A DNA stretch of 64,000 bases from Vulcanimicrobiota bacterium (GTDB lineage Bacteria; Vulcanimicrobiota; Xenobia; Xenobiales; JADMJV01). The stretch's first letter is position 1; each line of letters opens with the position of its first letter. Positions 52,462 to 60,803 of this stretch are shown here, one piece after another. The translations under genes and the position numbers were made by a program. The notes beneath the pieces were generated by a model that was not told where the DNA came from, ran no database searches, and worked only from the letters and a program-made list of their open reading frames with translations. The stretch lies in the NCBI GenBank assembly GCA_023447635.1, contig JAEXNA010000027.1, positions 1 to 64,000 on the forward strand, read 5' to 3'.

Positions 52462-53487
52462 ATGCAGGCAGAACCGGGGTCGATTCTCGTTGTCGACGAC
52501 CATGGAATGAGCCGTCAGGTGCTTACCTCTATCCTACAGGCCGGGGGCCATCGAGTGCTCTCGGCCGAGGACGGACAGCGCGCCTGGGACCTGATGAGTG
52601 AGAAGGCGGTCGACCTGCTGGTGGCCGACCTGCGCATGCCCGGGCTGGACGGCTTCGAACTCTGCCGCAAGGTCAAAGAGGATCCCGACACGCGCCTGAC
52701 CCCGGTGATCATCGTGACCGCTGCCGACGACATCGCCTCGCGCATCGCGGCGTTCGAGCACGGTGCCGACGACATTCTGCCCAAGCCGGTGATCAACGAA
52801 GAGCTGATCGCGCGGGTGGGGAATCTCCTTCGTTTTTCCCGCTTGGTCCGCAGCCAGCTCGAACTCGAGCGGGCTCAGGCCGGCCTGGAAAAGGAGCTAG
52901 CTCTAGCGCAGCTGCGCCGCGAGCAAGAGGCGTCCCGAAACCGCCTCTACCACGATGTGCTGTTTGCTGCCACGGGAGGCCGACTGCAGCTGTTGGAGGA
53001 GCCGGCCATGTCCGACCTGCTGCAGGGGTGGAGCGACGTGCTCGAACTCGAGGTAGGCGATGCAGCGCAACTGTCCGAGGCCCGCAGCCTGGCGGAAAAG
53101 GCGGCCGAGGCCGCCGGCCTCGACGAAGAGGGGCAGCGCGATGCCGCGCTGTGCGTCTCCGAAGCCGTCACCAACGGCTTGAAGTTCGGGACCAGAGTCC
53201 TTCTGCGCGGCGGCGGTTTCGAAGATCAGCTGCGCTTGCTGATAGAAGATGACGGCCCGGGCCTGGAGCGGGCGTTGCTACCCCAGGTGACGCTGCAGAA
53301 GGGGTTCTCGACCGGCGCCTCCATGGGCATGGGGTTTTCCCTGATGCTAGAGATGATGGACCAGGTGGCCCTTTGCACCGGACCCGGCGGGACCACCGTC
53401 CTGCTGGGCAAAACGGTGGTCCGAGAAGCCGACCTGGATCTGGACCTGGACAGCTTTTTAGAGCGCTTCCAGGTCAGCCTGGACTGA
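52462..53487 (+). CDS. Response regulator with C-terminal RsbW-like ATPase domain
   Basis: A 341-residue protein. The receiver (1-122) has Asp12-Asp13, phospho-Asp56 and Lys108. A coiled-coil linker spans about 128-165. The C-terminal domain (about 190-325) is a GHKL ATPase of the anti-sigma-factor serine kinase type: N-box SEAVTNGLKFG, G1 EDDGPGL and a G2-like TGASMGMGFSLM. It lacks the H-box needed for histidine autophosphorylation, so partner-switching (RsbW/SpoIIAB-like phosphorylation of an anti-anti-sigma factor) is the likely output, controlled by receiver phosphorylation. That is inference; no STAS protein or sigma factor is adjacent. The ATG at 52462 has GAGGTG 6 nt upstream. Confidence 0.87.
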   Translation: MQAEPGSILVVDDHGMSRQVLTSILQAGGHRVLSAEDGQRAWDLMSEKAVDLLVADLRMPGLDGFELCRKVKEDPDTRLTPVIIVTAADDIASRIAAFEHGADDILPKPVINEELIARVGNLLRFSRLVRSQLELERAQAGLEKELALAQLRREQEASRNRLYHDVLFAATGGRLQLLEEPAMSDLLQGWSDVLELEVGDAAQLSEARSLAEKAAEAAGLDEEGQRDAALCVSEAVTNGLKFGTRVLLRGGGFEDQLRLLIEDDGPGLERALLPQVTLQKGFSTGASMGMGFSLMLEMMDQVALCTGPGGTTVLLGKTVVREADLDLDLDSFLERFQVSLD

Positions 53488-53492
53488 GCTTC

Positions 53493-54620
53493 CTAGCCGT
53501 TCAGCGCTCTCTCCAGCAGGTAGCGATGAGCCTCGTCGTCGAGCGGACGCGGGTTGGTCGCACCGCTGGGATCGGCCGTAGCAGCCGAGGCCAGGTCCAA
53601 GACCCCGTCATCGATATCGAGTTCTCGCAACGTGTTGGGGATGCCTAGCTCCGAGCGCAGCGTGGTCACCCAGCGCAGCGGGTCCTCGCCCAGCACCCCT
53701 TCCAGCCGCTGCCACTTGCCGTCCAGCGCCTCGCGGTTGAACTCGAGCACGTACGGCATGAAGACGGCGTTGAGCAGGCCGTGGTGGGTATCGTAGTAGC
53801 CGCCAACCGGATGGCTCAGCGAGTGGATGGCGCCCAACCCCTTCTGGAACGCCACCGCTCCCATGATCGAGGCGGTCAGCATGGCGCCGCGGGCAAGCAG
53901 GTCGCCCGGTTCGGCCACTACGCGACGCAGGTTGTCGCGAATCAGCGCCAGCCCCTCTAGCGCCACGCCGTCAGCCATGGGGTGGAATCCCGGCGCACAG
54001 AACGCCTCGAGGCAATGGGCCAGGGCGTCGAAGCCGGTGAAGACGGTGAGCTTCTGCGGCATCCCCGCCGTCAACTCGGGGTCGGCGACCACCTTGCCCG
54101 GCATCATCTTGGGATGGAAAATCAGCCGCTTGGACTTCTTCTCGCTATCCGTGATGACAGCGGCGCGGCCGACCTCAGCGCCAGTCCCAGCCGTGGTGGG
54201 AACAGCCACCACAGGCGCCATCCCCAGTTCGTGGATGCGGGTCCAGTTATCGCCGACGTCCTCGAAGTCCCACAGGGGACGTTCCTGGCCGGCCATCAGG
54301 GCGATCGTTTTCCCGCAGTCCAGCGGCGAACCGCCGCCCAGGGCGATCACCCCGTCGCAGTCCTCGGCGCGGAAGGTCATCAGACCCTCGGTCACATTGA
54401 GGTCGGTGGGGTTAGCTTTTACGCCGGTAAACAGCTTGACGGGAATCCCGGCCTGCTCTAGCGCCTTCAGGACGGCAGCGGTGGGAGGCAGAGCCGCCAG
54501 GTCCGGGTCGGTTACCAGCAGAGGGCGCTGGATGCCCAACTCCTGGCAGGCGGCTCCGACTTCGCTGACGCGGCCGGGGCCAAAACGGATCGAGGTGGGG
54601 TAGTTCCAGTTGGATTTCAT
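53493..54620 (-). CDS. Iron-containing alcohol dehydrogenase
   Basis: A 375-residue family III NAD(P)-dependent dehydrogenase. The nucleotide loop GVIALGGGSPLDCGKTIAL and PTTAGTGAEVGRAAV are conserved. Iron ligands are recognisable in FDALAHCLEAF (Asp, His) and in GAIHSLSHPVGGYYDTHHG (two His). The length equals typical members (about 380). It overlaps the aldehyde dehydrogenase gene by 4 bp (ATGA) and is last in the operon with the glutamine-synthetase-like gene. In this context it would interconvert an alcohol and the aldehyde that the preceding enzyme oxidises. Confidence 0.93.
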   Translation of the reverse strand: MKSNWNYPTSIRFGPGRVSEVGAACQELGIQRPLLVTDPDLAALPPTAAVLKALEQAGIPVKLFTGVKANPTDLNVTEGLMTFRAEDCDGVIALGGGSPLDCGKTIALMAGQERPLWDFEDVGDNWTRIHELGMAPVVAVPTTAGTGAEVGRAAVITDSEKKSKRLIFHPKMMPGKVVADPELTAGMPQKLTVFTGFDALAHCLEAFCAPGFHPMADGVALEGLALIRDNLRRVVAEPGDLLARGAMLTASIMGAVAFQKGLGAIHSLSHPVGGYYDTHHGLLNAVFMPYVLEFNREALDGKWQRLEGVLGEDPLRWVTTLRSELGIPNTLRELDIDDGVLDLASAATADPSGATNPRPLDDEAHRYLLERALNG

Positions 54621-55975
54621 CGCGGTACGGCCCTCAGGTGGTAAGATTTCGGTCGAGTGAGCGATTCGTAGCCCACTCGGGATAGCGTGCAGCCCCGTCC
54701 AGAGTTCTTCACTCCGGTCCAGGCCAGCGCGGGGTCCAGGTAGTCGCAGCGGTTAGCGAACACCGTCCCGGTCTGAAGTTTGCGGCCGATCACCTGCGCT
54801 TTATGCAGATTCTCGGTCCAAACGGAGGCGGTCAGACCGTACTGGCTATCGTTCATCAGCAGCACGGCTTCCTCGTCGTCAGCTACCGGCATGACCCCGA
54901 CCACGGGACCAAAGGTCTCCTCGGTCATGACCTCCATACCGTGGTGCACGTCGATCAGAATCTCGGGCGGCAGATAGCCGCCGCTCCAACCGCCGATGTT
55001 GAGCAAACGCTGGGCTCCCGCCACTACCGCGGCCTCGATCTGACGACGAACGGCCTCGGCCGCACTGGGTCGCACCATAGGGCCGAGCATGGTGGCCTCC
55101 TCGAGAGGGTTGCCGACCTTCCAGGCCATCGCGAGCCGGCAGAGCAGGTCCAGGAAGTCGTCGTAGCGGGACTGGTGCACGTAAATCCGCTCGATCCCGC
55201 AGCAGCTTTGGCCGGAGTTGAAGAAAGCGCCCTCGGCCAGATTTTCCGCAGCGAACTCCAGGTCGGCATCCTCCCGCACGTAAGCGGGGTCCTTGCCTCC
55301 CAACTCAAGCCCCATCGGGTTGAAGGTCCCCGCAGCGGCCTTGTGCAGCGCTCGTCCGCCGCCGACGCTGCCGGTGAACAGCACGGTATCCACTTCGCCG
55401 CTGGCGACCAGGCGCTCGGTCCCTTCGTGGGTCATATGCAGCACCTGGAAAGCGCCTTCGGGTAGCCCGGCCGCTTCCAACGCCTGGGCGAACCGCTCGG
55501 CGCAGACCATAGTCTGGGTGGAATGCTTCAGGAGGACGGCGTTACCCGCCAGCAGAGCCGGCACGACCGAGTTGACCGCGATCAGGTAAGGGTAGTTCCA
55601 GGCGGCGACCACCAGCACGACCCCCAGCGGAGCCCGCTCGATGAAGCGCCCCTCCCCTACCTCGACCGAGGCCAGCCCCTCGGGGGCCAGTTCGATCATC
55701 TTGCGAGCGCGCTCTTCGAACCCGCGCAGTTCCCCCGGAGTGAAGCGTAGGGGGCGGCCCATGATGGTGGTCAGTTCGCGAGCGATCTCGTCTGTGCGTT
55801 CGACCATGTGGTCGACGAAGCGGGCCAGGATCGCCTGGCGCTCGGCCAGCGGCAGGCCCGACCAGCGCTGCTGACCGCGTCGCGCCACTTCTAGCGCGGT
55901 CGCCACGTGCTCGTCGCTGGCCGGTACGCGTTCTAGCAGCAGGGCGTTGTCGATAGGTGAATAGACTTGTAACAT
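54617..55975 (-). CDS. NAD(P)-dependent aldehyde dehydrogenase
   Basis: A 452-residue ALDH-superfamily enzyme. Catalytic Cys is in FNSGQSCCGIERIYV, the general-base Glu in LELGGKDPAYV, the cofactor-binding Asn in VVAAWNYPYL, and GSVGGGRALH is the Rossmann turn. The C-terminal EETFGPVVGV is conserved. The ATG at 55975 overlaps the stop of the glutamine-synthetase-like gene by one base (TGATG), and the 3' end overlaps the alcohol dehydrogenase by 4 bp. A longer upstream frame to 56134 runs into that neighbour and is unsupported. It likely oxidises a gamma-glutamylated amino-aldehyde, an inference from context. Confidence 0.93.
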   Translation of the reverse strand: MLQVYSPIDNALLLERVPASDEHVATALEVARRGQQRWSGLPLAERQAILARFVDHMVERTDEIARELTTIMGRPLRFTPGELRGFEERARKMIELAPEGLASVEVGEGRFIERAPLGVVLVVAAWNYPYLIAVNSVVPALLAGNAVLLKHSTQTMVCAERFAQALEAAGLPEGAFQVLHMTHEGTERLVASGEVDTVLFTGSVGGGRALHKAAAGTFNPMGLELGGKDPAYVREDADLEFAAENLAEGAFFNSGQSCCGIERIYVHQSRYDDFLDLLCRLAMAWKVGNPLEEATMLGPMVRPSAAEAVRRQIEAAVVAGAQRLLNIGGWSGGYLPPEILIDVHHGMEVMTEETFGPVVGVMPVADDEEAVLLMNDSQYGLTASVWTENLHKAQVIGRKLQTGTVFANRCDYLDPALAWTGVKNSGRGCTLSRVGYESLTRPKSYHLRAVPR

Positions 55976-57339
55976 CAGGTAATCTCGAAGTACCGGCGCA
56001 TCTCCCAGTCGGTGATGTGGCGCCGGAACTCTCTTTCCTCCCATTCTCTGGTGGCGGCGAAATGGTCGACGAAGGCGTCGCCCAGCATGTCTCTGGCCGG
56101 CTGGCACGCCTTCAGCCGCTGAGCCGCTTCCCACAGCGTGGTGGGCAGGGCGGTCTCGGGGTCCTGCGGCCGATCGTAGGCGTTGCCCACCACCATCTCC
56201 GAAGGCTCTAACTCGTTTTCGATCCCATACAGACCCGACATCAGCGACGCCGCCAGCGCCAGGTACGGATTAGCGTCGGCCGCCGCGATGCGGTACTCCA
56301 ACCGCTGGGAACTTGGCGATCCCGGAACCACTCGAAGGGCGCAGGTGCGGTTTTCGACCCCCCAGGTGGGGTTGGTGGGAGCCCAAAACCCGGGGATAAG
56401 GCGGGTGTAAGAGTTCACCGTCGAAGCGACCATCGCCAGCACCCCAGGCATCAACGCCTGGCAGCCGGCCGTGAAGTGCCGCATGGTTTTGCTCATCCCG
56501 TGAGGGCCGTCCGGGTCGTGGAAGACGCTCTTCCCGCTCTTGTCCTGCAGCGAGAGATGGATATGACCGCTCTGCCCGGGGTAGTCGGGCGACCATTTGG
56601 CCATGAAGGTTGCCATCAGTTCGTGACGCTGGGCCAGCACTTTGCAGAAGGTCTTGAAGAGAGCGCCTTTGTCGGCCGAAGCCAGCGTACCATCCACCGC
56701 GATAGCGGCCTCTAAAACGCCCGGGCCAGTCTCCGTGTGCAGCCCCTCGATCTCGAAGTCCATGGCCACGGCCAGGCGCAGCAGGTCGTCGTAAAACTCG
56801 TGATGGACGGAGTTGCGCAGCACCGAGTAGCCAAAGTTGCCCGGGGTCCAGGGCTTCAGGTCGCGATAGCCTTTCTCGCGAACCGAATCCGGCGTCTCTT
56901 TGAACAAGAAAAACTCGTACTCCAAAGCCGAGAACGGTTCGAACCCCATAGAGCGGGCCTTCTCGATCACCCGGCGCAGCACGCCTCGGGGGCAGACCTG
57001 TTCGGCCTCGCCTACGAATTCGCCCAGAAACAGCACCCCGTCCTCGAGCGGTAAGTGGCGGCCGGTCTCGGGAAGCAAGCGGACCGAAGCGTCCGGGTAG
57101 CCGGTGTGCCACCCGGTCAGCTTGACGTTATCGTAAAGCTGGTCGTTCGAGTCCCAGCCCAGCACCACGTCGCAGAAACCGAACCCCTTTTCCAGGATGG
57201 AGAGGAACTTCGACTTCGACACGTACTTGCCGCGCAACACGCCGTCGATGTCGAAGACACCGACTTTGACCGCCGGCGCCTCGTGCTCTTCGACAAAAGC
57301 CCGGGCCTCCTCGGCGGAGGTAAAACAGAGTGGATCCAT
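55975..57339 (-). CDS. Glutamine-synthetase-family ligase (probable gamma-glutamyl-amine synthetase)
   Basis: A 454-residue member of the GlnA fold. It has a short beta-grasp N-domain (KVGVFDIDGVLRGKYVSK) and a catalytic domain with SALEYEFFLF, ETGPGVLEAAI, the histidine loop GQSGHIHLSLQD, NSYTRLIPGFWAPT, and EYRIAAADANPYLALAA. No adenylylation loop typical of GlnA type I is seen. The family includes PuuA, IpuC and the actinobacterial GlnA3/GlnA4, which join glutamate to amines. The ATG at 57339 has GGAGAG 6 nt upstream, better than the ATG at 57375. The following ALDH and iron ADH genes are cotranscribed. Confidence 0.85.
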   Translation of the reverse strand: MDPLCFTSAEEARAFVEEHEAPAVKVGVFDIDGVLRGKYVSKSKFLSILEKGFGFCDVVLGWDSNDQLYDNVKLTGWHTGYPDASVRLLPETGRHLPLEDGVLFLGEFVGEAEQVCPRGVLRRVIEKARSMGFEPFSALEYEFFLFKETPDSVREKGYRDLKPWTPGNFGYSVLRNSVHHEFYDDLLRLAVAMDFEIEGLHTETGPGVLEAAIAVDGTLASADKGALFKTFCKVLAQRHELMATFMAKWSPDYPGQSGHIHLSLQDKSGKSVFHDPDGPHGMSKTMRHFTAGCQALMPGVLAMVASTVNSYTRLIPGFWAPTNPTWGVENRTCALRVVPGSPSSQRLEYRIAAADANPYLALAASLMSGLYGIENELEPSEMVVGNAYDRPQDPETALPTTLWEAAQRLKACQPARDMLGDAFVDHFAATREWEEREFRRHITDWEMRRYFEIT

Positions 57340-57471
57340 GGTCAGCTCTCCTTCAGCGGTCAAGTCGACGGCCATTCTTCGTGACCCCCTGGAAGGCCCT
57401 TCCCTTCGGGTCGGGTGTCTGGTTCATATCGTGGCAACACTTGTAACAAGACGATTCGCTACCCTGGTCGT

Positions 57472-58197
57472 ATGATGATGACCAGCCTATCTAGCGACCC
57501 GTTCCGTCAGCGTCTCTCCGACCAAGCCCGCAAGCTGCAAAGCTCGGCCGAGCGTTGGAACGAATCGCAGTCCAGTCTGATCACGGCCGACCGCTACCTG
57601 GACTCGGCCGAACGGCAGTTCCAGCAGGCCTGGCATCCCCAGCGTCAGGCCAGCTTCGACAACGAACGGACGGACTCGAGCTGGCACGGACGCGACCTGC
57701 AGCGGCTGTTCCGCCAGGGCGGTCAGGAGACCGACCGCTCCGAGGCCGAGACCCGCCGCGTGGGCGGCCAGCTGGGGACCCTGCAGAACGAAGTCGGCCA
57801 GTCCGACCGCGAACTCGAGACGCTGATCGCCGACATGCGGGCGGCCAACGACTCGAGAGTTCCTTTGCTGATGCAGGCCGCCGGCGACGTGGACCGAGCT
57901 CAGGAAGGGTTCGGCGGCGCCGGCGCCGGGGTCAACCGCTTCGAGGCCAGCGGCCGCTGGATCGACCAGGCCGCCTGGCGAGCCGACTCGCCGATTTACG
58001 GCATCATGAGCGACCGCCCCGGCGTCAACGTGAGCCATCACGCTCACCAGGTCGGCAACTCGATCCGCGACATCGAGCGCGAGATGCAGAACATGAACTG
58101 GGCGCTGATCGACGCCCAGCGCTCGGGCGACCAGGCTGAAAGCCATCTGCGCGGCGCTGCCGACAAGCTAAGCCAGGCCGCCGAAGGCCCTCGCTAA
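57472..58197 (+). CDS. Unknown helical, Gln/Arg/Asp-rich protein
   Basis: A 241-residue protein with no recognised domain. It is hydrophilic and helical, with many Gln, Ser, Arg and Asp residues, no signal peptide and no TM. A mid-region GFGGAGAGVNRF breaks the helices; the C-terminus contains NSIRDIEREMQNMNWALIDAQRSG. The start has three consecutive ATG codons (57472, 57475, 57478), and the true one cannot be told. It is divergent from the glutamine-synthetase-like gene and followed after 100 bp by the cyclase gene. Low-complexity composition could indicate an internal scaffold. Confidence 0.65.
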   Translation: MMMTSLSSDPFRQRLSDQARKLQSSAERWNESQSSLITADRYLDSAERQFQQAWHPQRQASFDNERTDSSWHGRDLQRLFRQGGQETDRSEAETRRVGGQLGTLQNEVGQSDRELETLIADMRAANDSRVPLLMQAAGDVDRAQEGFGGAGAGVNRFEASGRWIDQAAWRADSPIYGIMSDRPGVNVSHHAHQVGNSIRDIEREMQNMNWALIDAQRSGDQAESHLRGAADKLSQAAEGPR

Positions 58198-58298
58198 GCC
58201 TGGAGGACGCGTAGGAAAGTCTGACCTCTCAAAGGTTTCAGATTGCCCTTTTCCTCTGAAGGCCCCACCTGTGCCCTCCGTCGAAGGCCCGGTCTACT

Positions 58299-59429
58299 AT
58301 GATCCCCCAACGTGTTCCCCACCCTATGGATCGGGTCGAGACCCTCAACCGCGTGGTCAAAGTGGTCAACTCGGTACGCGACCTGGATTCCGTGCTCGAG
58401 ATCCTGATGGATCACCTGATCGAGCTGTTCGGGGCCGAACGCGGCTTCATCATGCTCGTCGACAACGAGAGCGGCGCGCTGGAATTTCGCACCGCCCGCA
58501 ACTTTACCCGGCAGGCGCTCTATAACAACGACTTCCAGGTCAGCCGCTCTATCGTCTTCCGCTGTTTCGGGAGTGGCGAAGCGCTGCTCACTTCGAACGC
58601 TCAGGACGACGACCGCTTCGGGGACGCCTTGTCTATCAAGGAGTTTGGGCTGCGCTCGGTGATCTGCGCCCCCCTGGTCACCGAAGAAGGGCCGATCGGC
58701 GTCCTCTACGCGGACAACCGGGCTCGCCTGGGCGCCTTCGAAGACGACGACCTGAGCTTCCTGGAAAACTTCGCCGGACAGGCTGCAGCCGTGCTCTCCC
58801 GGGCTCGCCTGCAAGCCGATCGCGACCGCGTCCGCGACCTCTTCAGTCGCTACGTGGCCGAATCCGTGGTCGAGCAGATCCTGGCCCGACCTGACGCGGC
58901 GCTGGCCGCCAACCGTAAACGAGTGACCGTCATGTTCAGCGATCTGCGCGGCTTCTCTCGCATTTCCGAACAGGTGCAACCGGCCGAACTTCTGGAGTTC
59001 CTGAACGCCCACTTCGAGGCCACCACCGAGATCATCCATCAGCACGGCGGCACCCTGCTGGCGTTTATGGGCGACGGCCTGCTGGCCGTCTTCGGCGCGC
59101 CGCTGGAACTGCCGCAGCAGGAAGCTCGGGCGGTAGCGGCCGCCCGGGAGATGGTCAAAAGCGCTCTGGAACGCAAGGTCCGCATCGGGGTAGGTCTGGC
59201 TACCGGAGATGCGGTTTTGGGCGACCTGGGGACAACCCACCGTCGCGACTATACTGTCATCGGCGACGTCGTCAACACGGCCGCCCGCCTGGAAAAGCTG
59301 ACCAAAGAGAAAGGCGAAGCCGTGCTCTGCGACGAGGAGACCTATCGCTGCTCGGGCGCCGACGGCGAGGAGTTGGGGCACGCCACCCTCGACGGGAAAC
59401 AGACCCCCGTGCGTATCTTCGCCCCTTAG
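58299..59429 (+). CDS. GAF-domain class III nucleotidyl cyclase
   Basis: A 376-residue soluble protein. A GAF domain (about 15-165) precedes a class III adenylate/guanylate cyclase catalytic domain (205-376). The two metal-binding Asp residues are present: Asp215 (MFSDLRGF) and Asp259 (FMGDGLLAVFG). The transition-state Asn and Arg are in VIGDVVNTAARLE. The purine-selecting Lys that usually precedes FxGD is Ala here (LLAFMGD), so ATP versus GTP specificity, or activity itself, is open. A second ATG at 58326 is possible. It is 6 bp upstream of the PilC/GspF gene, so the two are likely co-transcribed. Confidence 0.9.
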   Translation: MIPQRVPHPMDRVETLNRVVKVVNSVRDLDSVLEILMDHLIELFGAERGFIMLVDNESGALEFRTARNFTRQALYNNDFQVSRSIVFRCFGSGEALLTSNAQDDDRFGDALSIKEFGLRSVICAPLVTEEGPIGVLYADNRARLGAFEDDDLSFLENFAGQAAAVLSRARLQADRDRVRDLFSRYVAESVVEQILARPDAALAANRKRVTVMFSDLRGFSRISEQVQPAELLEFLNAHFEATTEIIHQHGGTLLAFMGDGLLAVFGAPLELPQQEARAVAAAREMVKSALERKVRIGVGLATGDAVLGDLGTTHRRDYTVIGDVVNTAARLEKLTKEKGEAVLCDEETYRCSGADGEELGHATLDGKQTPVRIFAP

Positions 59430-59435
59430 CGCCCC

Positions 59436-60752
59436 ATGCCGCTGTTCGACTACACGGCCAGCGACCGTGAGGGAAATCTTAGCCACGGTCAACTGGAAGC
59501 CAACGATCGCGCCGCCGCCAGCCGTCAGCTTGCCAAGCAAGGGCTGTTCGTCATGGGCGTGACCATCGCCACTAAGCCCGCCCTGCCGAAGCAGGAGCTG
59601 CCGGTCGAAGAGAAGATCGCTCCCGAACCCGAGCAGTTGCTCAAAGCCAAGCTCGAAGCGATGGCGATCGACGGCGACAAAACCGTCTCGGTGGGCAGCT
59701 TCCAGTCGCTGCGCCTACCCGAGTTGACCTGGAGCGCCATGGAGCGCGCCCTCTATCTTCGCCAGCTGCAGGTGATGTTCGACGCCGGCATCCCGCTCTA
59801 CCGATCCGCTGCGGTGCTGGCCGATAACGCCGACTACCGGCCCAAGGTCACCTTGAAGCTCCAGGAGATCCCTCGCGACCTGGAGCGGGGGCGCATGCTC
59901 AGCAAGGCGCTGGAACGTTCGACCCTGTTTAGCCCGCTGATCATCAGCTCGGTGCGTCTGGGCGAACAAAGCGGTCGCCTGGACGTGGTGCTGAACTCGC
60001 TCTCCAGCACCGAAGAACGAGCCGTGGGCCTGAAAAGAGCCCTGGTCAGCCGCCTTACCTACCCCGCCGTGGTGCTGGTCGCCATGAGCGTCGGCCTGCT
60101 GATCCTGGGCCACGTGATGGGTCGAGTGATGAGCTCTCTGCCCGCTTTTCAAGGCGCGGACGCCCCCCTGATCGGCGTTCTCAGCCGGCTCTTTCAGCAC
60201 CCCGCTTTCTTCCCCGGCCTGGCTCTGCTGGTGGCCCTGGCCGTGATGGGCGCCCGCCGAGTCTGGCGCCGGCACAGCAGTCGGCTACTGATCGAAACCT
60301 CCCTGCTCGGAATGCCCGTAGTCGGACCTCTCCTGCGCCGCCTGGAAGCAACGAGCGTTACTAGCTACCTGGCGCTGCTCATCAAGGCCGGTCTTCCGAT
60401 CGACCGTGGGCTGGGGCTTTGTGCCGACCTGGTGCGCACCCTGACCTTTCGACGCGCCCTGCTCGGAGCTCAGCAAGAGGTCCGGGAAGGCGATGAGCTC
60501 GCTATCTGCCTCAAACGCCCCGGACTGTTTCCCGAAGACGTGATCGCCCTGGTCCAGGCGGGCGAAGTCTCTGGATCTTTAGAAGACAGTCTGGACACGG
60601 CGTCGCGCTACTGCGCCGACCAGGTCGAGCGAACTCTAGAAGCCGCTATGGCGATCATCGAGCCGCTCCTGATCGGATTTCTGGGGATCGCCATCGGCAC
60701 GGTTCTTATCCTGACCTTCGTCCCCGTCTTCAACTCGATCAAAGATCTCTGA
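59436..60752 (+). CDS. Type II secretion / type IV pilus inner-membrane protein GspF/PilC
   Basis: A 438-residue platform protein. The N-terminal LFDYTASDREGNLSHGQLEANDRAAASRQL is the characteristic GspF/PilC start, then two T2SSF repeats each ending in TM helices (about 205-235, 265-290 and 400-435). The second repeat has LLIKAGLPIDRGL and EVSGSLEDSLDTAS, and the end EPLLIGFLGIAIGTVLILTFVPVFNSI is conserved. It would anchor the pilus or secretion ATPase in the inner membrane. Unusually it is not beside PilB, PilT or PilD; the only other pilus-type gene here is the pilin at 45210. The linker around residues 50-95 is longer than usual. Co-transcribed with the cyclase. Confidence 0.92.
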   Translation: MPLFDYTASDREGNLSHGQLEANDRAAASRQLAKQGLFVMGVTIATKPALPKQELPVEEKIAPEPEQLLKAKLEAMAIDGDKTVSVGSFQSLRLPELTWSAMERALYLRQLQVMFDAGIPLYRSAAVLADNADYRPKVTLKLQEIPRDLERGRMLSKALERSTLFSPLIISSVRLGEQSGRLDVVLNSLSSTEERAVGLKRALVSRLTYPAVVLVAMSVGLLILGHVMGRVMSSLPAFQGADAPLIGVLSRLFQHPAFFPGLALLVALAVMGARRVWRRHSSRLLIETSLLGMPVVGPLLRRLEATSVTSYLALLIKAGLPIDRGLGLCADLVRTLTFRRALLGAQQEVREGDELAICLKRPGLFPEDVIALVQAGEVSGSLEDSLDTASRYCADQVERTLEAAMAIIEPLLIGFLGIAIGTVLILTFVPVFNSIKDL

Positions 60753-60803
60753 TTCGGAGGCGAGGGAACTGCTTCGGGGACCGGGAAGCCTCGGGACCAA
60801 AGC

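Noticed and set aside
54267..54280. GTCCCACAGGGGAC inside the alcohol dehydrogenase gene as a parS-like copy
   Set aside because: The CACGTG core is missing; the sequence is explained by conserved codons for a Pro-Leu-Trp-Asp segment.
58194..59540. A 448-codon minus-strand frame opposite the cyclase gene
   Set aside because: The plus frame encodes clear GAF and cyclase domains; the antisense product matches nothing.
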